From assembly GCA_000995965.1 (NCBI GenBank), contig LBYD01000001.1, forward strand, positions 124,001 through 188,000: a DNA stretch of 64,000 nucleotides, in the 5' to 3' direction. Both the position numbers and the translations under genes were made by a program. The DNA comes from Candidatus Moranbacteria bacterium GW2011_GWC2_40_12 (lineage in GTDB: Bacteria; Patescibacteria; Paceibacteria; Moranbacterales; UBA11712). The notes below the pieces were generated by a model. That model was given only the letters and a program-made list of their open reading frames with translations. It ran no database searches and was not told the origin of the DNA. Below, one piece after another: positions 8,974 to 15,888 of this stretch. How positions within the stretch are numbered: the stretch's first letter is position 1; every line of letters starts with the position of its first letter.

Positions 8974-9225
8974 TTAAACCATTCTTTTTTTCGTGAATTC
9001 TTCAATTTTCGCGTCGGGCTGGATACCAACTGTTTTTTTTCTCTCAATAATGAATATATATATTATTTCAAGGATTCCGAGGGTGTTTAGGAGCAAAAGT
9101 GCTATAAACCAAATCATTTCGCCTTGTCTGGCCGATTTCCACAGTGCAATTCCTTTCCAGACAAGGGTCCAGATGATGAGCGGAATCAGAATCAAATAAT
9201 TGTTGAGCAGCGATGTTAGATCCAC
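8974..9225 (-). CDS. small membrane protein, DUF5652-like
   Basis: The 83-residue protein has two membrane segments (about residues 8-27 and 37-62). It shows the pattern PLIIWTLVWKGIALWKSAR followed by WFIALLLLNTLGILEIIYIF, which I recognise as the DUF5652 type common in Patescibacteria. Trp and Lys flank the first helix, and a basic, charged tail is probably cytoplasmic. Function is unknown. It lies in a minus-strand run between the EF-like gene and groES. Confidence 0.75.
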   Translation of the reverse strand: MDLTSLLNNYLILIPLIIWTLVWKGIALWKSARQGEMIWFIALLLLNTLGILEIIYIFIIERKKTVGIQPDAKIEEFTKKRMV

Positions 9226-9289
9226 AGAAAAAAATTAAACACGAGGGTTATATCTATTGCACCCCATTAGAGTACTTTTTGGATTCACT

Positions 9290-9547
9290 TTAGGCTTCTT
9301 TGACTTTAAAAACAGTGGCTCCTTCTTTTGTCGGACTTGGCACCTTGATCGCAATCTCTTCGCCCTTTTTTCCTTTGCTGACGGGCTCATGGTTGAGCTG
9401 GATCGAATCAGCTTTGAGCTCAAATTCATTGTCTCCTTTCACGAATTTGAGCGGATCCCCCGCCTTGACGACTTTCGACAGTTTCACGACAGCTACCATC
9501 GCCTTGTCAAAATAATGAACCACTTTTCCGATTTCTTGATCGGCCAT
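9290..9547 (-). CDS. translation elongation factor-like small protein
   Basis: The 85-residue protein resembles the beta-barrel domain II of translational GTPases: IGKVVHYFDKAMVAVVKL, then LKAGDPLKFV-type and GEEIAIKV segments, with no GTPase domain. Such free-standing barrels occur in Patescibacteria and archaea; their role is not known. It is the first gene of a minus-strand unit with a good promoter at 9572-9600 whose -35 box lies back to back with that of the tRNA-Gln locus. Confidence 0.75.
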   Translation of the reverse strand: MADQEIGKVVHYFDKAMVAVVKLSKVVKAGDPLKFVKGDNEFELKADSIQLNHEPVSKGKKGEEIAIKVPSPTKEGATVFKVKEA

Positions 9548-9571
9548 ATTTTTGTGGTTAACGTATTCCTA

Positions 9572-9600
9572 ATACTAGCAAACTTTCATTTTTTTTTCAA
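9572..9600 (-). promoter_or_regulatory. sigma-70 type promoter of the EF-like gene
   Basis: On the minus strand TTGAAA (9595-9600) is followed after 17 bases by TAGTAT (9572-9577), preceded by TG at the extended -10 position. The ATG of the 85-residue gene lies 25 bases further on. Confidence 0.6.
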
Positions 9601-9603
9601 CCC

Positions 9604-9632
9604 TTGAAAAATTGGGCGAATTTCAGTAGAAT
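9604..9632 (+). promoter_or_regulatory. sigma-70 type promoter of the tRNA-Gln locus
   Basis: TTGAAA (9604-9609), a 17-base spacer and TAGAAT (9627-9632) place a start site a few bases before the broken tRNA-Gln copy. Its -35 box is three bases from the -35 box of the divergent promoter. No comparably good promoter is seen directly before the intact tRNA-Gln at 10026, so this one may drive the entire locus. Confidence 0.6.
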
Positions 9633-9648
9633 ATGAAGGTTGATATAT

Positions 9649-9750
9649 TCCGGGATCGTCTAATGGTAGGACGCCTGACTCTGGATCAGGTAATTGGGGT
9701 TCGCCCGATCATCCGATCGGGCGGCCGGTCGTATGACCGGCCGAATCCCT
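9649..9750 (+). pseudogene. broken tRNA-Gln copy
   Basis: The first 46 bases (5' acceptor strand, D-arm and anticodon arm with CTG) are identical to the intact tRNA-Gln at 10026-10099. The T-arm is then entered (GGGGTTCG), interrupted by 40 foreign bases, and resumed as AATCCC. The 3' acceptor strand that should pair with TCCGGGA is absent, so no mature tRNA can form. Confidence 0.8.
9703..9743 (+). repeat. double-hairpin insertion in a tRNA T-loop
   Basis: Two perfect hairpins sit directly side by side. GCCCGATC/GATCGGGC has an ATCC loop (9703-9722), and CGGCCGGTC/GACCGGCCG has a GTAT loop (9722-9743). They interrupt a TTCGAAT T-loop after its fourth base; without them the flanks would read as a continuous T-arm. 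Confidence 0.75.
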
Positions 9751-9759
9751 CAAACATGA

Positions 9760-10020
9760 ATGCATTACATTTATATTCTTTCACTAGGAAATAATAGCTT
9801 GTATAAAGGCAGGACTGATAATATTAAAAGGAGAGTATCAGAGCATCAGGCCGGGAAAGTGGAAGCAACCAAATATAAACTTCCAGCCAGATTAATTCAC
9901 TTTGAATGCTACGTTGTAAAGAGTGATTGTATACGGCGGGAGAAATATTTAAAAACTACTGAAGGCAGAAGATTTTTAAAACAACAGTTGAGAGATTTAT
10001 TTAAAAAAATTGTTGGTTAA
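9760..10020 (+). CDS. stand-alone GIY-YIG nuclease-domain protein
   Basis: This single-domain protein of 86 aa has the YIYIL...LYKGRT core of the GIY-YIG fold (residues 3-18), the catalytic-type Arg in IKRRVSEH, the KYKLPARLIHFE strand and a downstream Glu-containing helix (REKYLKTTEG). This is the UPF0213-like size class. The YIG tyrosine is replaced (YKG), as in many of these small proteins. It would nick or cut DNA, but its target is unknown. The stop is one base before a direct repeat that begins the intact tRNA-Gln, and the other repeat copy lies upstream of it. Confidence 0.85.
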   Translation: MHYIYILSLGNNSLYKGRTDNIKRRVSEHQAGKVEATKYKLPARLIHFECYVVKSDCIRREKYLKTTEGRRFLKQQLRDLFKKIVG

Positions 10021-10025
10021 CATAT

Positions 10026-10099
10026 TCCGGGATCGTCTAATGGTAGGACGCCTGACTCTGGATCAGGTAATCTTGGTTCGAATCCAAGTCCCGGAGCCA
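10026..10099 (+). tRNA. tRNA-Gln (CTG), CCA encoded
   Basis: The acceptor stem TCCGGGA/TCCCGGA is fully paired, the anticodon stem CCTGA/TCAGG carries loop CTCTGGA with anticodon CTG (codon CAG), and the T-arm CTTGG-TTCGAAT-CCAAG is intact. GCCA follows the stem, so the 3' CCA is in the gene. Its first 46 bases plus leader are a perfect duplicate of the broken copy upstream. Confidence 0.95.
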
Positions 10100-10192
10100 C
10101 ATTGTATGTTCAGCGTTTTCCACTATGCCATTAAAGAGTGTTTAACCTCAAATAAAAGGTTATTGACTTGTAAAGAAAAATTCTGAAGTAAG

Positions 10193-10217
10193 AAACCCAT
10201 CAGTTGGGTTTTTTTGG
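10193..10217 (+). terminator. intrinsic terminator after tRNA-Gln
   Basis: AAACCCA pairs with TGGGTTT around a short loop and runs directly into TTTTTTT, about 95 bases after the tRNA. It separates the tRNA-Gln locus from the secreted-protein gene. Confidence 0.75.
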
Positions 10218-10276
10218 TTCGAAAATTTGGAATAAGTCCCAAGACTGTAGAACAATATTCTGGTATACTCATATAT

Positions 10277-11092
10277 ATGAAAAAAAACATTCTCATTGTC
10301 CTTGTTTTGGTTATTTTCATTGCTTTTGCATGGTGGCACTTCACTGCCACTGAAGACGAAAGAACTGGCTCGCAAAAAAACAATCAGCCAACGCTTTCCG
10401 ACTATTCAACCGCGCCTGCCGACAATGTCACTGCACCTGCAAAAAAAGTCAGGTGGAACTTTGATGGCGAAGAGTATGCTCCTTCCGGGACGCCCCGGGC
10501 ATGCCCTGATCCGCTTGAGATCGAATCGCCCGTTGATGTTTCAAAAGCGTCTTCGATCCTGTATCCGGGCCAATACCGCGGTGATGATTTTAAGGCGCAC
10601 GGCGGATTTAGGTTTGATGGGTATCGGAGCGACGCCATAACCGTCACAGTGCCTCTGGATGCCCGGCTGCAAGACGCGAGCCGGTATATTGAGGATGGGC
10701 AGGTTCAATATTTATTTGATTTTATCCATGACTGCGGCATCATGTACCGATTTGATCATCTGGCAACCCTAACTCCGCGATTTGAGGCGTATGCCCGGCA
10801 ATTGCCTGAAGCGAAAGTGAATGATTCACGAACGACCCTGTTTCCCGATGATGTGTACGTCACGACGGGCGATGTCATCGCAACCAGCGTCAATCGGGAG
10901 GGTAATGTATTTGTCGATTTCGGCGTGTATGATCTGCGCCAAAAAAATGGCATAACCATTGATGAAAAAAATTCGTTGGCGAGACATGGCATCTGTTGGT
11001 TTGACCTGCTGCCCGCTTCAGACGCGCAGAGAGTAAAATCATTACCTGCCAGCGATGAACGGTCAGGCGCGAAGAGTGAGTATTGCAGGTAA
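10277..11092 (+). CDS. secreted or membrane-anchored protein of unknown function
   Basis: I place the start at 10277, where MKKNILIVLVLVIFIAFAWW gives an immediate signal anchor; the frame opens earlier but without a reason. The exported part (about 250 aa) starts with a low-complexity linker and holds a globular domain with HGGFRFDG, YRFDHL and VTTGDVIA. This pattern (His-rich loops around a beta-sandwich with GDVIA) faintly recalls the LytM/M23 fold without its complete zinc set, so I do not assign peptidase activity. GC-rich codons are more frequent than in neighbours. It overlaps the earliest possible frame of the patatin gene but not its likely start. Confidence 0.65.
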   Translation: MKKNILIVLVLVIFIAFAWWHFTATEDERTGSQKNNQPTLSDYSTAPADNVTAPAKKVRWNFDGEEYAPSGTPRACPDPLEIESPVDVSKASSILYPGQYRGDDFKAHGGFRFDGYRSDAITVTVPLDARLQDASRYIEDGQVQYLFDFIHDCGIMYRFDHLATLTPRFEAYARQLPEAKVNDSRTTLFPDDVYVTTGDVIATSVNREGNVFVDFGVYDLRQKNGITIDEKNSLARHGICWFDLLPASDAQRVKSLPASDERSGAKSEYCR

Positions 11093-11112
11093 ACCACCGT
11101 AACATTCGATTT

Positions 11113-11949
11113 ATGAAAAAAACAAAACAACCAAAAATCGGTCTGGCTTTGGGTAGCGGAGCGGCGAGGGGTCTCGCCCACATTGGCGTGATAAAAGTCT
11201 TGGAAGAGAATAACATTCCAATCGACTGCGTTGCCGGCTCCAGTATCGGCGCCGTGATTGGCGGCCTTTGGGCGTCAGGGCTGGGCATAGCAGAAATTGA
11301 AAAAATTGTTTTGGATATGACCAATCGGGATGTGTTCTCTTTGGTCGATCCTCGCATGGGGAAAGGATTTATAAAGGGAGAAAGGATAAAATCTTTCATT
11401 GAAAGCAACTTGGTGGCCAAAAACTTCGAGGATTGCCGGGTGCCGTTTGCGGCCACCGCGACTGACATAAAAACAGGCGAAATCGTGGTTCTTCGCAGCG
11501 GGAATATAGCCGATGCCATTCGAGCCAGCATTTCCATGCCATTGGTTTTTCAACCGGTGGAAAAGGACGGAAAAACATTGGTTGATGGAGGAGTGGGAGC
11601 GCCGGTTCCGGTTGAAATTGTGCGAAAAATGGGCGCGGATATTGTTATTGCCGTCAATTTAGACAAACACTATGTGGATGATAATTGGCGATCCGGCCTG
11701 TTGGACATCGCCCATGATTCGATGAATATCATGCGCCATTATTTATCCTTTTATCAATCAAAAGAAGCGGATATCGTCATAAATTTAGATTTGGGATCCA
11801 ACAAATGGTATGATTTTGTGAACGGACAAAATAAAATTCTGGCCGGTGAAAAAATGATGAAAAAAGAAATACCTTCTCTCAAAGAACTTATTCGCTCGAA
11901 AAGGAAAAGCAATCTCGGAAAATTGTTTGATTTTTTTAAGAATGTTTAA
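11113..11949 (+). CDS. patatin-like phospholipase (RssA/NTE type)
   Basis: The catalytic Ser-Asp dyad is visible: the nucleophile elbow GSSIG near residue 38, the oxyanion loop LGSGAARGLAH at about 12-22 and the DGG aspartate (VDGGVGAP, about 158-165). Length 278 matches the single-domain bacterial RssA-like esterases that act on phospholipids or lysophospholipids at the inner membrane. Start chosen at the ATG of MKKTKQPKIG; an upstream in-frame ATG at 11083 overlaps the preceding gene. The C-terminus ends in a basic, amphipathic stretch (SKRKSNLGKLFDFFKNV) that could touch membrane. Confidence 0.9.
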   Translation: MKKTKQPKIGLALGSGAARGLAHIGVIKVLEENNIPIDCVAGSSIGAVIGGLWASGLGIAEIEKIVLDMTNRDVFSLVDPRMGKGFIKGERIKSFIESNLVAKNFEDCRVPFAATATDIKTGEIVVLRSGNIADAIRASISMPLVFQPVEKDGKTLVDGGVGAPVPVEIVRKMGADIVIAVNLDKHYVDDNWRSGLLDIAHDSMNIMRHYLSFYQSKEADIVINLDLGSNKWYDFVNGQNKILAGEKMMKKEIPSLKELIRSKRKSNLGKLFDFFKNV

Positions 11950-12182
11950 ATTTAAACAATTTTCCGTAAGGATACTTTTTGGAAATTGATTAAAAATTCA
12001 GACGGCGCGCCAGCTCCGCTGGCACGAAATTCGGCGACGGCGGAAAAGCGAAAGCAGGCAAAAATTCCTTCCCCCAACCCCTTTTCTTTTTGCCCGCCCG
12101 AGCGTAAAAGTTTTTCAAAATTCAGCGTTCGGATTTTCGCTAAAAAAAGTTCGGATTTCGTTCAGCGTTCGGAGCCAAATTT

Positions 12183-12740
12183 ATGAAATATAAATTCTGC
12201 CCAAAATGTGGAGGAAGATTGAAAATAAAGAAAGCTGCTTTTCCAAGGTTTTGGTGTTTGGATTGCGAATTTGTTTTCTACCAAAATTCGAAACCAACAG
12301 CAAGCGCCTTAATAATCGATGGAGATAAAGTGTTGCTTGGAAAAAGAAGGATCAATCCTTCAAAGGGAAAATGGGATATTATCGGCGGATTTTTGGAAGA
12401 TGGAGAACATCCCGAAGCTGGAATGAAAAGAGAAGTCCTGGAGGAAAGCGGTCTCAGAGTCCGTGTTATCGACAGACTTGATTTTATAATGGATACCTAC
12501 GGAGCAGAAAAAGAATCAACTCTTAATATTACATACATTGTGAAAATTAGGAGCGGCAAAATGAAACCGGGCGACGATATTTCAGAACTGCGATGGTTCA
12601 GTATTGGAAAATATCCTAAAAATATTGCATTCAAAAATGGGAAGCAAATGCTTCGGGATTTGAAAAGGTGGTATTCGAAAAGAAATATATATGTTCGAAG
12701 TTTTCCTCACAGCCCCAGAATAAAAAAATTACGTAACTAG
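12183..12740 (+). CDS. NUDIX hydrolase with N-terminal zinc ribbon
   Basis: An N-terminal zinc ribbon (CPKCG at residues 6-10 and CLDC near 29-32) precedes a NUDIX domain. The box is complete: GGFLEDGEHPEAGMKREVLEE with the final SGL, matching Gx5Ex7REUxEExGU. The layout recalls NudC-like NADH or NUDT pyrophosphatases; the substrate is not evident. It ends inside a perfect 24-base palindrome whose right half follows the TAG stop, and faces the convergent ftsX gene. Confidence 0.9.
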   Translation: MKYKFCPKCGGRLKIKKAAFPRFWCLDCEFVFYQNSKPTASALIIDGDKVLLGKRRINPSKGKWDIIGGFLEDGEHPEAGMKREVLEESGLRVRVIDRLDFIMDTYGAEKESTLNITYIVKIRSGKMKPGDDISELRWFSIGKYPKNIAFKNGKQMLRDLKRWYSKRNIYVRSFPHSPRIKKLRN

Positions 12741-12750
12741 TTACGTAATT
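12727..12750. repeat. perfect 24-bp palindrome over the NUDIX stop codon
   Basis: The half AATTACGTAACT (12727-12738) is followed directly by its exact reverse complement (12739-12750). It includes the last codons and the TAG of the NUDIX gene and lies 26 bases from the convergent end of ftsX. A related TTACGTA-type hairpin occurs at 54520-54539. There is no T-run. Confidence 0.85.
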
Positions 12751-12775
12751 GGTGCTGCACGGCAAGATAATTTAT

Positions 12776-13687
12776 TTACACCTTCAAATATCTCCTGATC
12801 GCGAGGATACTGCTGATGATACCCAAAAAAACACCCACAAAAAGCTGGGCAATGAAGATCAAAACGAAATATCTGATGAAATCAGCCTGAATGATCTGAA
12901 CATACGCCGAACCGACGACGTAGGGAGTGACAACTTTCATGATCGGATAAAGAAGAATAATCGAAATAACAGCCGCGAAAATTCCATAAATTACGCCCTC
13001 GAAAACAAAGGGCAGGCGAATGAAATTGTTTGAAGCCCCGACGAGCCGCATTATTTCAATTTCCGTTCCGTGGTTGAAAATTGTCATCCGGATGACGTTG
13101 AAAGTGATGAGAATCGCGATAAGGGAAAATAAAACGAAAAGAAACGCCCCGGTCTTTCGGATCGTTTTGATGGTCGTATTGAAGCGGTCAATAACAAGCT
13201 TATATTGCTGGTAGTTGATGCTGGCTATATTGTCCCGATAGCTTGAATTCTCAACCGATTTGGCAATAATATCATATTGCTCCGGGTTTGCGGCTTTGAT
13301 GTTCACGGAGGCAAGAAGCGGATTTTCTTCGACGGCCTCGACAGCTTTCAGGATGTCGGGTTTTCCGGCATTGGCAGCCTTGAAATCATCGAGGGCTTTG
13401 TTCTTCGAAATATATTCGGCGGCCTTGACTTCCTTGTATTTTTGAATTTCGGAACGAAAAGCCATTATGTCCTGCTCCTCAACATTGCCTTTGAAATAAA
13501 CTCGAATATCAATCTTATCCTGGACATACTTGAGTCCCATATTAGCACTGATAGAAATAACCAGGATAACGCTGATGATGAGAAGCGCCAGCGTCAGAAT
13601 ACTGACCGCCGCCACAGTCAAAGACCCATTTCGAAAGAAATTTTGAAAACCGGACTTGAAAGTTCTGGTGAGAGTCAAAATTATCAT
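12776..13687 (-). CDS. ftsX: cell division ABC-type permease FtsX
   Basis: This inner-membrane protein acts with FtsE to control peptidoglycan hydrolases at the division site. It has the FtsX topology: a first membrane helix (about 22-45), a long extracytoplasmic loop (about 50-165) and three C-terminal helices with the FtsX/MacB-type core. The loop contains the VYFKGNVEEQDI start typical of FtsX. The start overlaps the ftsE stop by ATGA. Length 303 is normal. Confidence 0.93.
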   Translation of the reverse strand: MIILTLTRTFKSGFQNFFRNGSLTVAAVSILTLALLIISVILVISISANMGLKYVQDKIDIRVYFKGNVEEQDIMAFRSEIQKYKEVKAAEYISKNKALDDFKAANAGKPDILKAVEAVEENPLLASVNIKAANPEQYDIIAKSVENSSYRDNIASINYQQYKLVIDRFNTTIKTIRKTGAFLFVLFSLIAILITFNVIRMTIFNHGTEIEIMRLVGASNNFIRLPFVFEGVIYGIFAAVISIILLYPIMKVVTPYVVGSAYVQIIQADFIRYFVLIFIAQLFVGVFLGIISSILAIRRYLKV

Positions 13688-14379
13688 ATGGCGTAGCGTC
13701 CTTTGCTATGATCCCTGATTATTCTTCCTTGATCAAGGGTAATGACGCGTCTTTTGATATTATTGACGACTTCCTTGTCATGAGTGGCTAGAACCACTGT
13801 TGTTCCCAGTTTATTAATTTTCATAAGCAGCTGGATAATTCCCCAAGCGCTGATCGGGTCAAGATTTCCAGTCGGCTCATCGGCGATAATGAGGGCCGGA
13901 CGGTGAACAAGCGCCCGGGCGATCGCCACCCGTTGCTTCTCACCGCCGGAAATTTCATGGGGATAGTTTTCCGCCTTGTTTGATAATCCCACAATTTCAA
14001 GAATTTGGGGAACGCTTTTCCGGATTTCGCTGTTTGGATAACCCGAAACTTCGAGTGCAAAAGCAACATTTTCAAAGACTGTCTTTTTTTGGAGGAGCTT
14101 ATAATCCTGAAATACCGTTCCGATACGGCGGCGATGGAGAGGCATCCCTTTCGGTTTTATGTGTGTTATGTCCTCCCCGTTGAACAATACTTCTCCCGAC
14201 GAAGGTTTTTCTTCGGCATATATCATTTTCAATATTGTTGACTTTCCCGCTCCGCTGTGGCCGACAAAAGAAACAAACTCTTTCTCATCAATGGAAAAAC
14301 TGACATCATCAAGAGCGCAAGTGTTCATTATGCCGCCTGTGTATATTTTTTTTACGCTTTTAAATTCAATCATTGACAT
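13684..14379 (-). CDS. ftsE: cell division ATP-binding protein FtsE
   Basis: This is an ABC ATPase with Walker A GHSGAGKST, signature SGGEKQRVAIARAL, Walker B ALIIADEPTGNLDP and the H-loop ATHD. The early GxxxG region (YTGG... ALDDVSF) and Q-loop are of the FtsE/LolD class, and the direct coupling to ftsX fixes the name. It overlaps the end of prfB by 14 bases if it starts at 14379; MIEF at 14373 is also possible. The prfB-ftsE-ftsX order is a known bacterial arrangement. Confidence 0.95.
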   Translation of the reverse strand: MSMIEFKSVKKIYTGGIMNTCALDDVSFSIDEKEFVSFVGHSGAGKSTILKMIYAEEKPSSGEVLFNGEDITHIKPKGMPLHRRRIGTVFQDYKLLQKKTVFENVAFALEVSGYPNSEIRKSVPQILEIVGLSNKAENYPHEISGGEKQRVAIARALVHRPALIIADEPTGNLDPISAWGIIQLLMKINKLGTTVVLATHDKEVVNNIKRRVITLDQGRIIRDHSKGRYAI

Positions 14380-15455
14380 TTTTCAGGTATGCTTCAATGA
14401 AATCTTCAATTTTCCCCTCAAGCACCTCGTTTGGATTTTTTGATTCGAATTTTGTGCGGTGGTCTTTGACGAGCTTGTAGGGATGCAGAATATAGGAACG
14501 AATCTGACTTCCCCACTGGACTTCGGCGTGTTTTCCTTTCAGTTTTTTTTCTTTGTCTTCTTGCTCTTTGAGATTTTTTTGATTCAGCTTGGCCTTGAGT
14601 ATTTTCATCGCCTGCTCTCTGTTTTGCAGCTGGCTGCGTTCGCTTTGAGAACTGGAAGAGAGGCCAGTTGGAATATGGGTAATGCGAACCGCGCTTGAAG
14701 TTTTGTTCACATGCTGGCCACCGGCTCCTCCCGCTCTGAATGTGTCGATTCTCAAATCAGCGGGATTGATTTCGACATTTTCTATTTTATCAATTTCGGG
14801 CAAAATTTCAACTAGCGCAAACGAAGTTTGCCGGAGATTATTGGAATTAAATGGCGACAAACGCACCAATCGGTGCACGCCCGCTTCTGCCTTGAGGTGT
14901 CCGTAGGCCGATATGCCGTCAATCTCTATTGTCGCGCTTTTTATTCCCGCTTCCTGGCCTCGCGTTGAGGAAACAATCTTTGCTTTCCATTTTTTTCTTT
15001 CGGCGTAACGGAGATACATCCGAAGAAGCATCTCTGCCCAGTCCTGAGCGTCTGTCCCTCCTGTTCCGCTGTGGATAAATAGTATGGCATTGCGGCGATC
15101 ATATTTGCCTTGAAACAGCTTTCTAATTTCGATTTTTTCAACTTTATTTTTGATTTCCGGCAGTTTTTTCAATATTTCTTCCTTAAGCTCGTCATCATCG
15201 CCGGCGATTTGGGCCATTTCCCAAAGATTGGTTATTTCCGCTTCCAGTTCATTTGCCTCGCGGGATTCATTTCGCAGAGTTTCGAGTTCCTGCATTATTT
15301 TTTTGGCTGTTTCGGCATCCTGCCAGAAATTTTTCCGCTTTGTTTGTTTTTCAAGCTCTTGAATTCTTTTGTTCTTTTCCAGCAAGTCAAAGACGGTCAC
15401 CCGCGAGGATGATTTTATTTTTCAAATCTTCGATTATCGCAATAATTTCTTTCAT
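14366..15455 (-). CDS. prfB: peptide chain release factor 2, programmed +1 frameshift
   Basis: RF2 releases peptides at UAA and UGA. The GGQ loop (RAGGAGGQHVNKT), the RF2-type SPF tripeptide (RLSPFN) and the coiled N-terminal domain are present. The frame continues past the first apparent start: an ATG at 15455 opens 22 codons (M K E I I A ... D R L) that end in CUU UGA C. A +1 shift there joins LDLLEKNKRI, exactly as E. coli RF2 joins at its Leu-Asp junction. The joined protein has about 362 aa, close to the 365 of E. coli. A GTG at 15400 would give only the shifted part. Confidence 0.92.
15386..15405 (-). promoter_or_regulatory. RF2 +1 frameshift site CUU UGA C
   Basis: On the minus strand CTT (15392-15390), TGA (15389-15387) and C (15386) form the conserved slippery stop. 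A G-rich GCGGGTGA stretch just upstream could act as the internal Shine-Dalgarno-like stimulator, although it is less perfect than AGGGGG. It allows RF2 to control its own synthesis at UGA. Confidence 0.85.
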
Positions 15456-15485
15456 TGAAGTTATTTTAACACAATTGATATTATG

Positions 15486-15513
15486 TTGCCAGATTCACAA
15501 TAGTTGGTATAAT
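15486..15513 (+). promoter_or_regulatory. sigma-70 promoter of tRNA-Gly
   Basis: TTGCCA (15486-15491), a 16-base spacer and a consensus TATAAT (15508-15513) end 12 bases before the tRNA-Gly acceptor stem. The -35 box has the same TTGCCA sequence as the glycosyltransferase operon promoter at 36766-36794. Confidence 0.75.
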
Positions 15514-15525
15514 TTGTTTGTGCGC

Positions 15526-15596
15526 GCGGGTGTAGTATAGTGGTAATACACGACCTTCCCAAGGTTGAGTTGTGGGTTCGATTCCCATCACCCGCT
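15526..15596 (+). tRNA. tRNA-Gly (CCC)
   Basis: The acceptor stem GCGGGTG/CACCCGC is fully paired, the anticodon stem CGACC/GGTTG encloses TTCCCAA with anticodon CCC, and the T-arm has TTCGATT. The 3' CCA is not encoded. Confidence 0.95.
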
Positions 15597-15625
15597 TAAT
15601 ATTTTATACAAGCCGATGTAGCTCC

Positions 15626-15811
15626 CGCCGACGCTAAAGCTTTGGCGGGCAAGGCAGTTGGCGGAAAAATAAAATAAGCCGGAATAGCTCAGTGGTAGAG
15701 CAGCGCTTTCGTAAAGCGAAGGTCGCGAGTTCGACTCTCGCTTCCGGCTCAAATGATGTGGGGGGTAAACTCTGGTCCGCGTTTTTTGCCTGCCGAAGCT
15801 TTAGCGGAGGA
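15626..15811. repeat. short palindromic elements flanking tRNA-Thr in inverted orientation
   Basis: Around 15626-15650 a CCCGCC...GGCGGG hairpin contains CGCTAAAGCTTTGGC. Around 15790-15809 the opposite orientation carries GCCGAAGCTTTAGCG, whose reverse complement differs by one base. They lie on the two sides of tRNA-Thr. A further CTGCC-GAACTT-GGGCAG relative appears at about 24617-24633, which suggests a dispersed short-repeat family. Confidence 0.5.
15678..15749 (+). tRNA. tRNA-Thr (CGT)
   Basis: The acceptor stem GCCGGAA/TTCCGGC is perfect, the D-arm GCTC/GAGC is normal and the anticodon loop TTCGTAA carries CGT (codon ACG). The first anticodon-stem pair is a G-A mismatch. The T-arm is GCGAG-TTCGACT-CTCGC, and CCA is not encoded. 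It probably shares the tRNA-Gly transcript. Confidence 0.93.
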
Positions 15812-15837
15812 GGGCGATCCCGCGCATCGGCTCTAAA

Positions 15838-15868
15838 AAACTCGGTCGCGCAAAAACCGAGTTTTTTT
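15838..15868. terminator. bidirectional intrinsic terminator
   Basis: AAACTCGGT pairs with ACCGAGTTT. On the plus strand the stem runs into TTTTTTT and can end the tRNA transcript; on the minus strand the preceding A-run becomes T and can end the parvulin operon, whose last stop is at 15889. Confidence 0.8.
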
Positions 15869-15888
15869 GACTTATTTTCACCAAGTGA

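Larger units (their letters stand above)
9645..10071 (+). mobile_element. candidate GIY-YIG insertion unit bounded by a 50-bp direct repeat
   Basis: Bases 9645-9694 and 10022-10071 are identical over 50 positions. They contain the first two thirds of tRNA-Gln plus a few bases of its leader. Between them lie a modified T-arm, a double hairpin and a complete GIY-YIG gene, giving a 377-base period. This can be read as an endonuclease gene that entered a tRNA gene and restored an intact copy on one side, or as a tandem tRNA duplication with the gene in between. Only the repeat and gene order are seen; mobility is inferred. Confidence 0.45.

Noticed and set aside
11986..12186. 66-codon frame before the NUDIX gene
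   Set aside because: Low-complexity Ser/Pro/Lys product, made from a gap with repeated TTCAGCGTTCGGA words and a GCCAGC/GCTGGC hairpin; no ribosome site.
14366..15455. UGA recoded as Gly or Trp
   Set aside because: RF2 with its UGA frameshift is present and many genes end in TGA without read-through homology.
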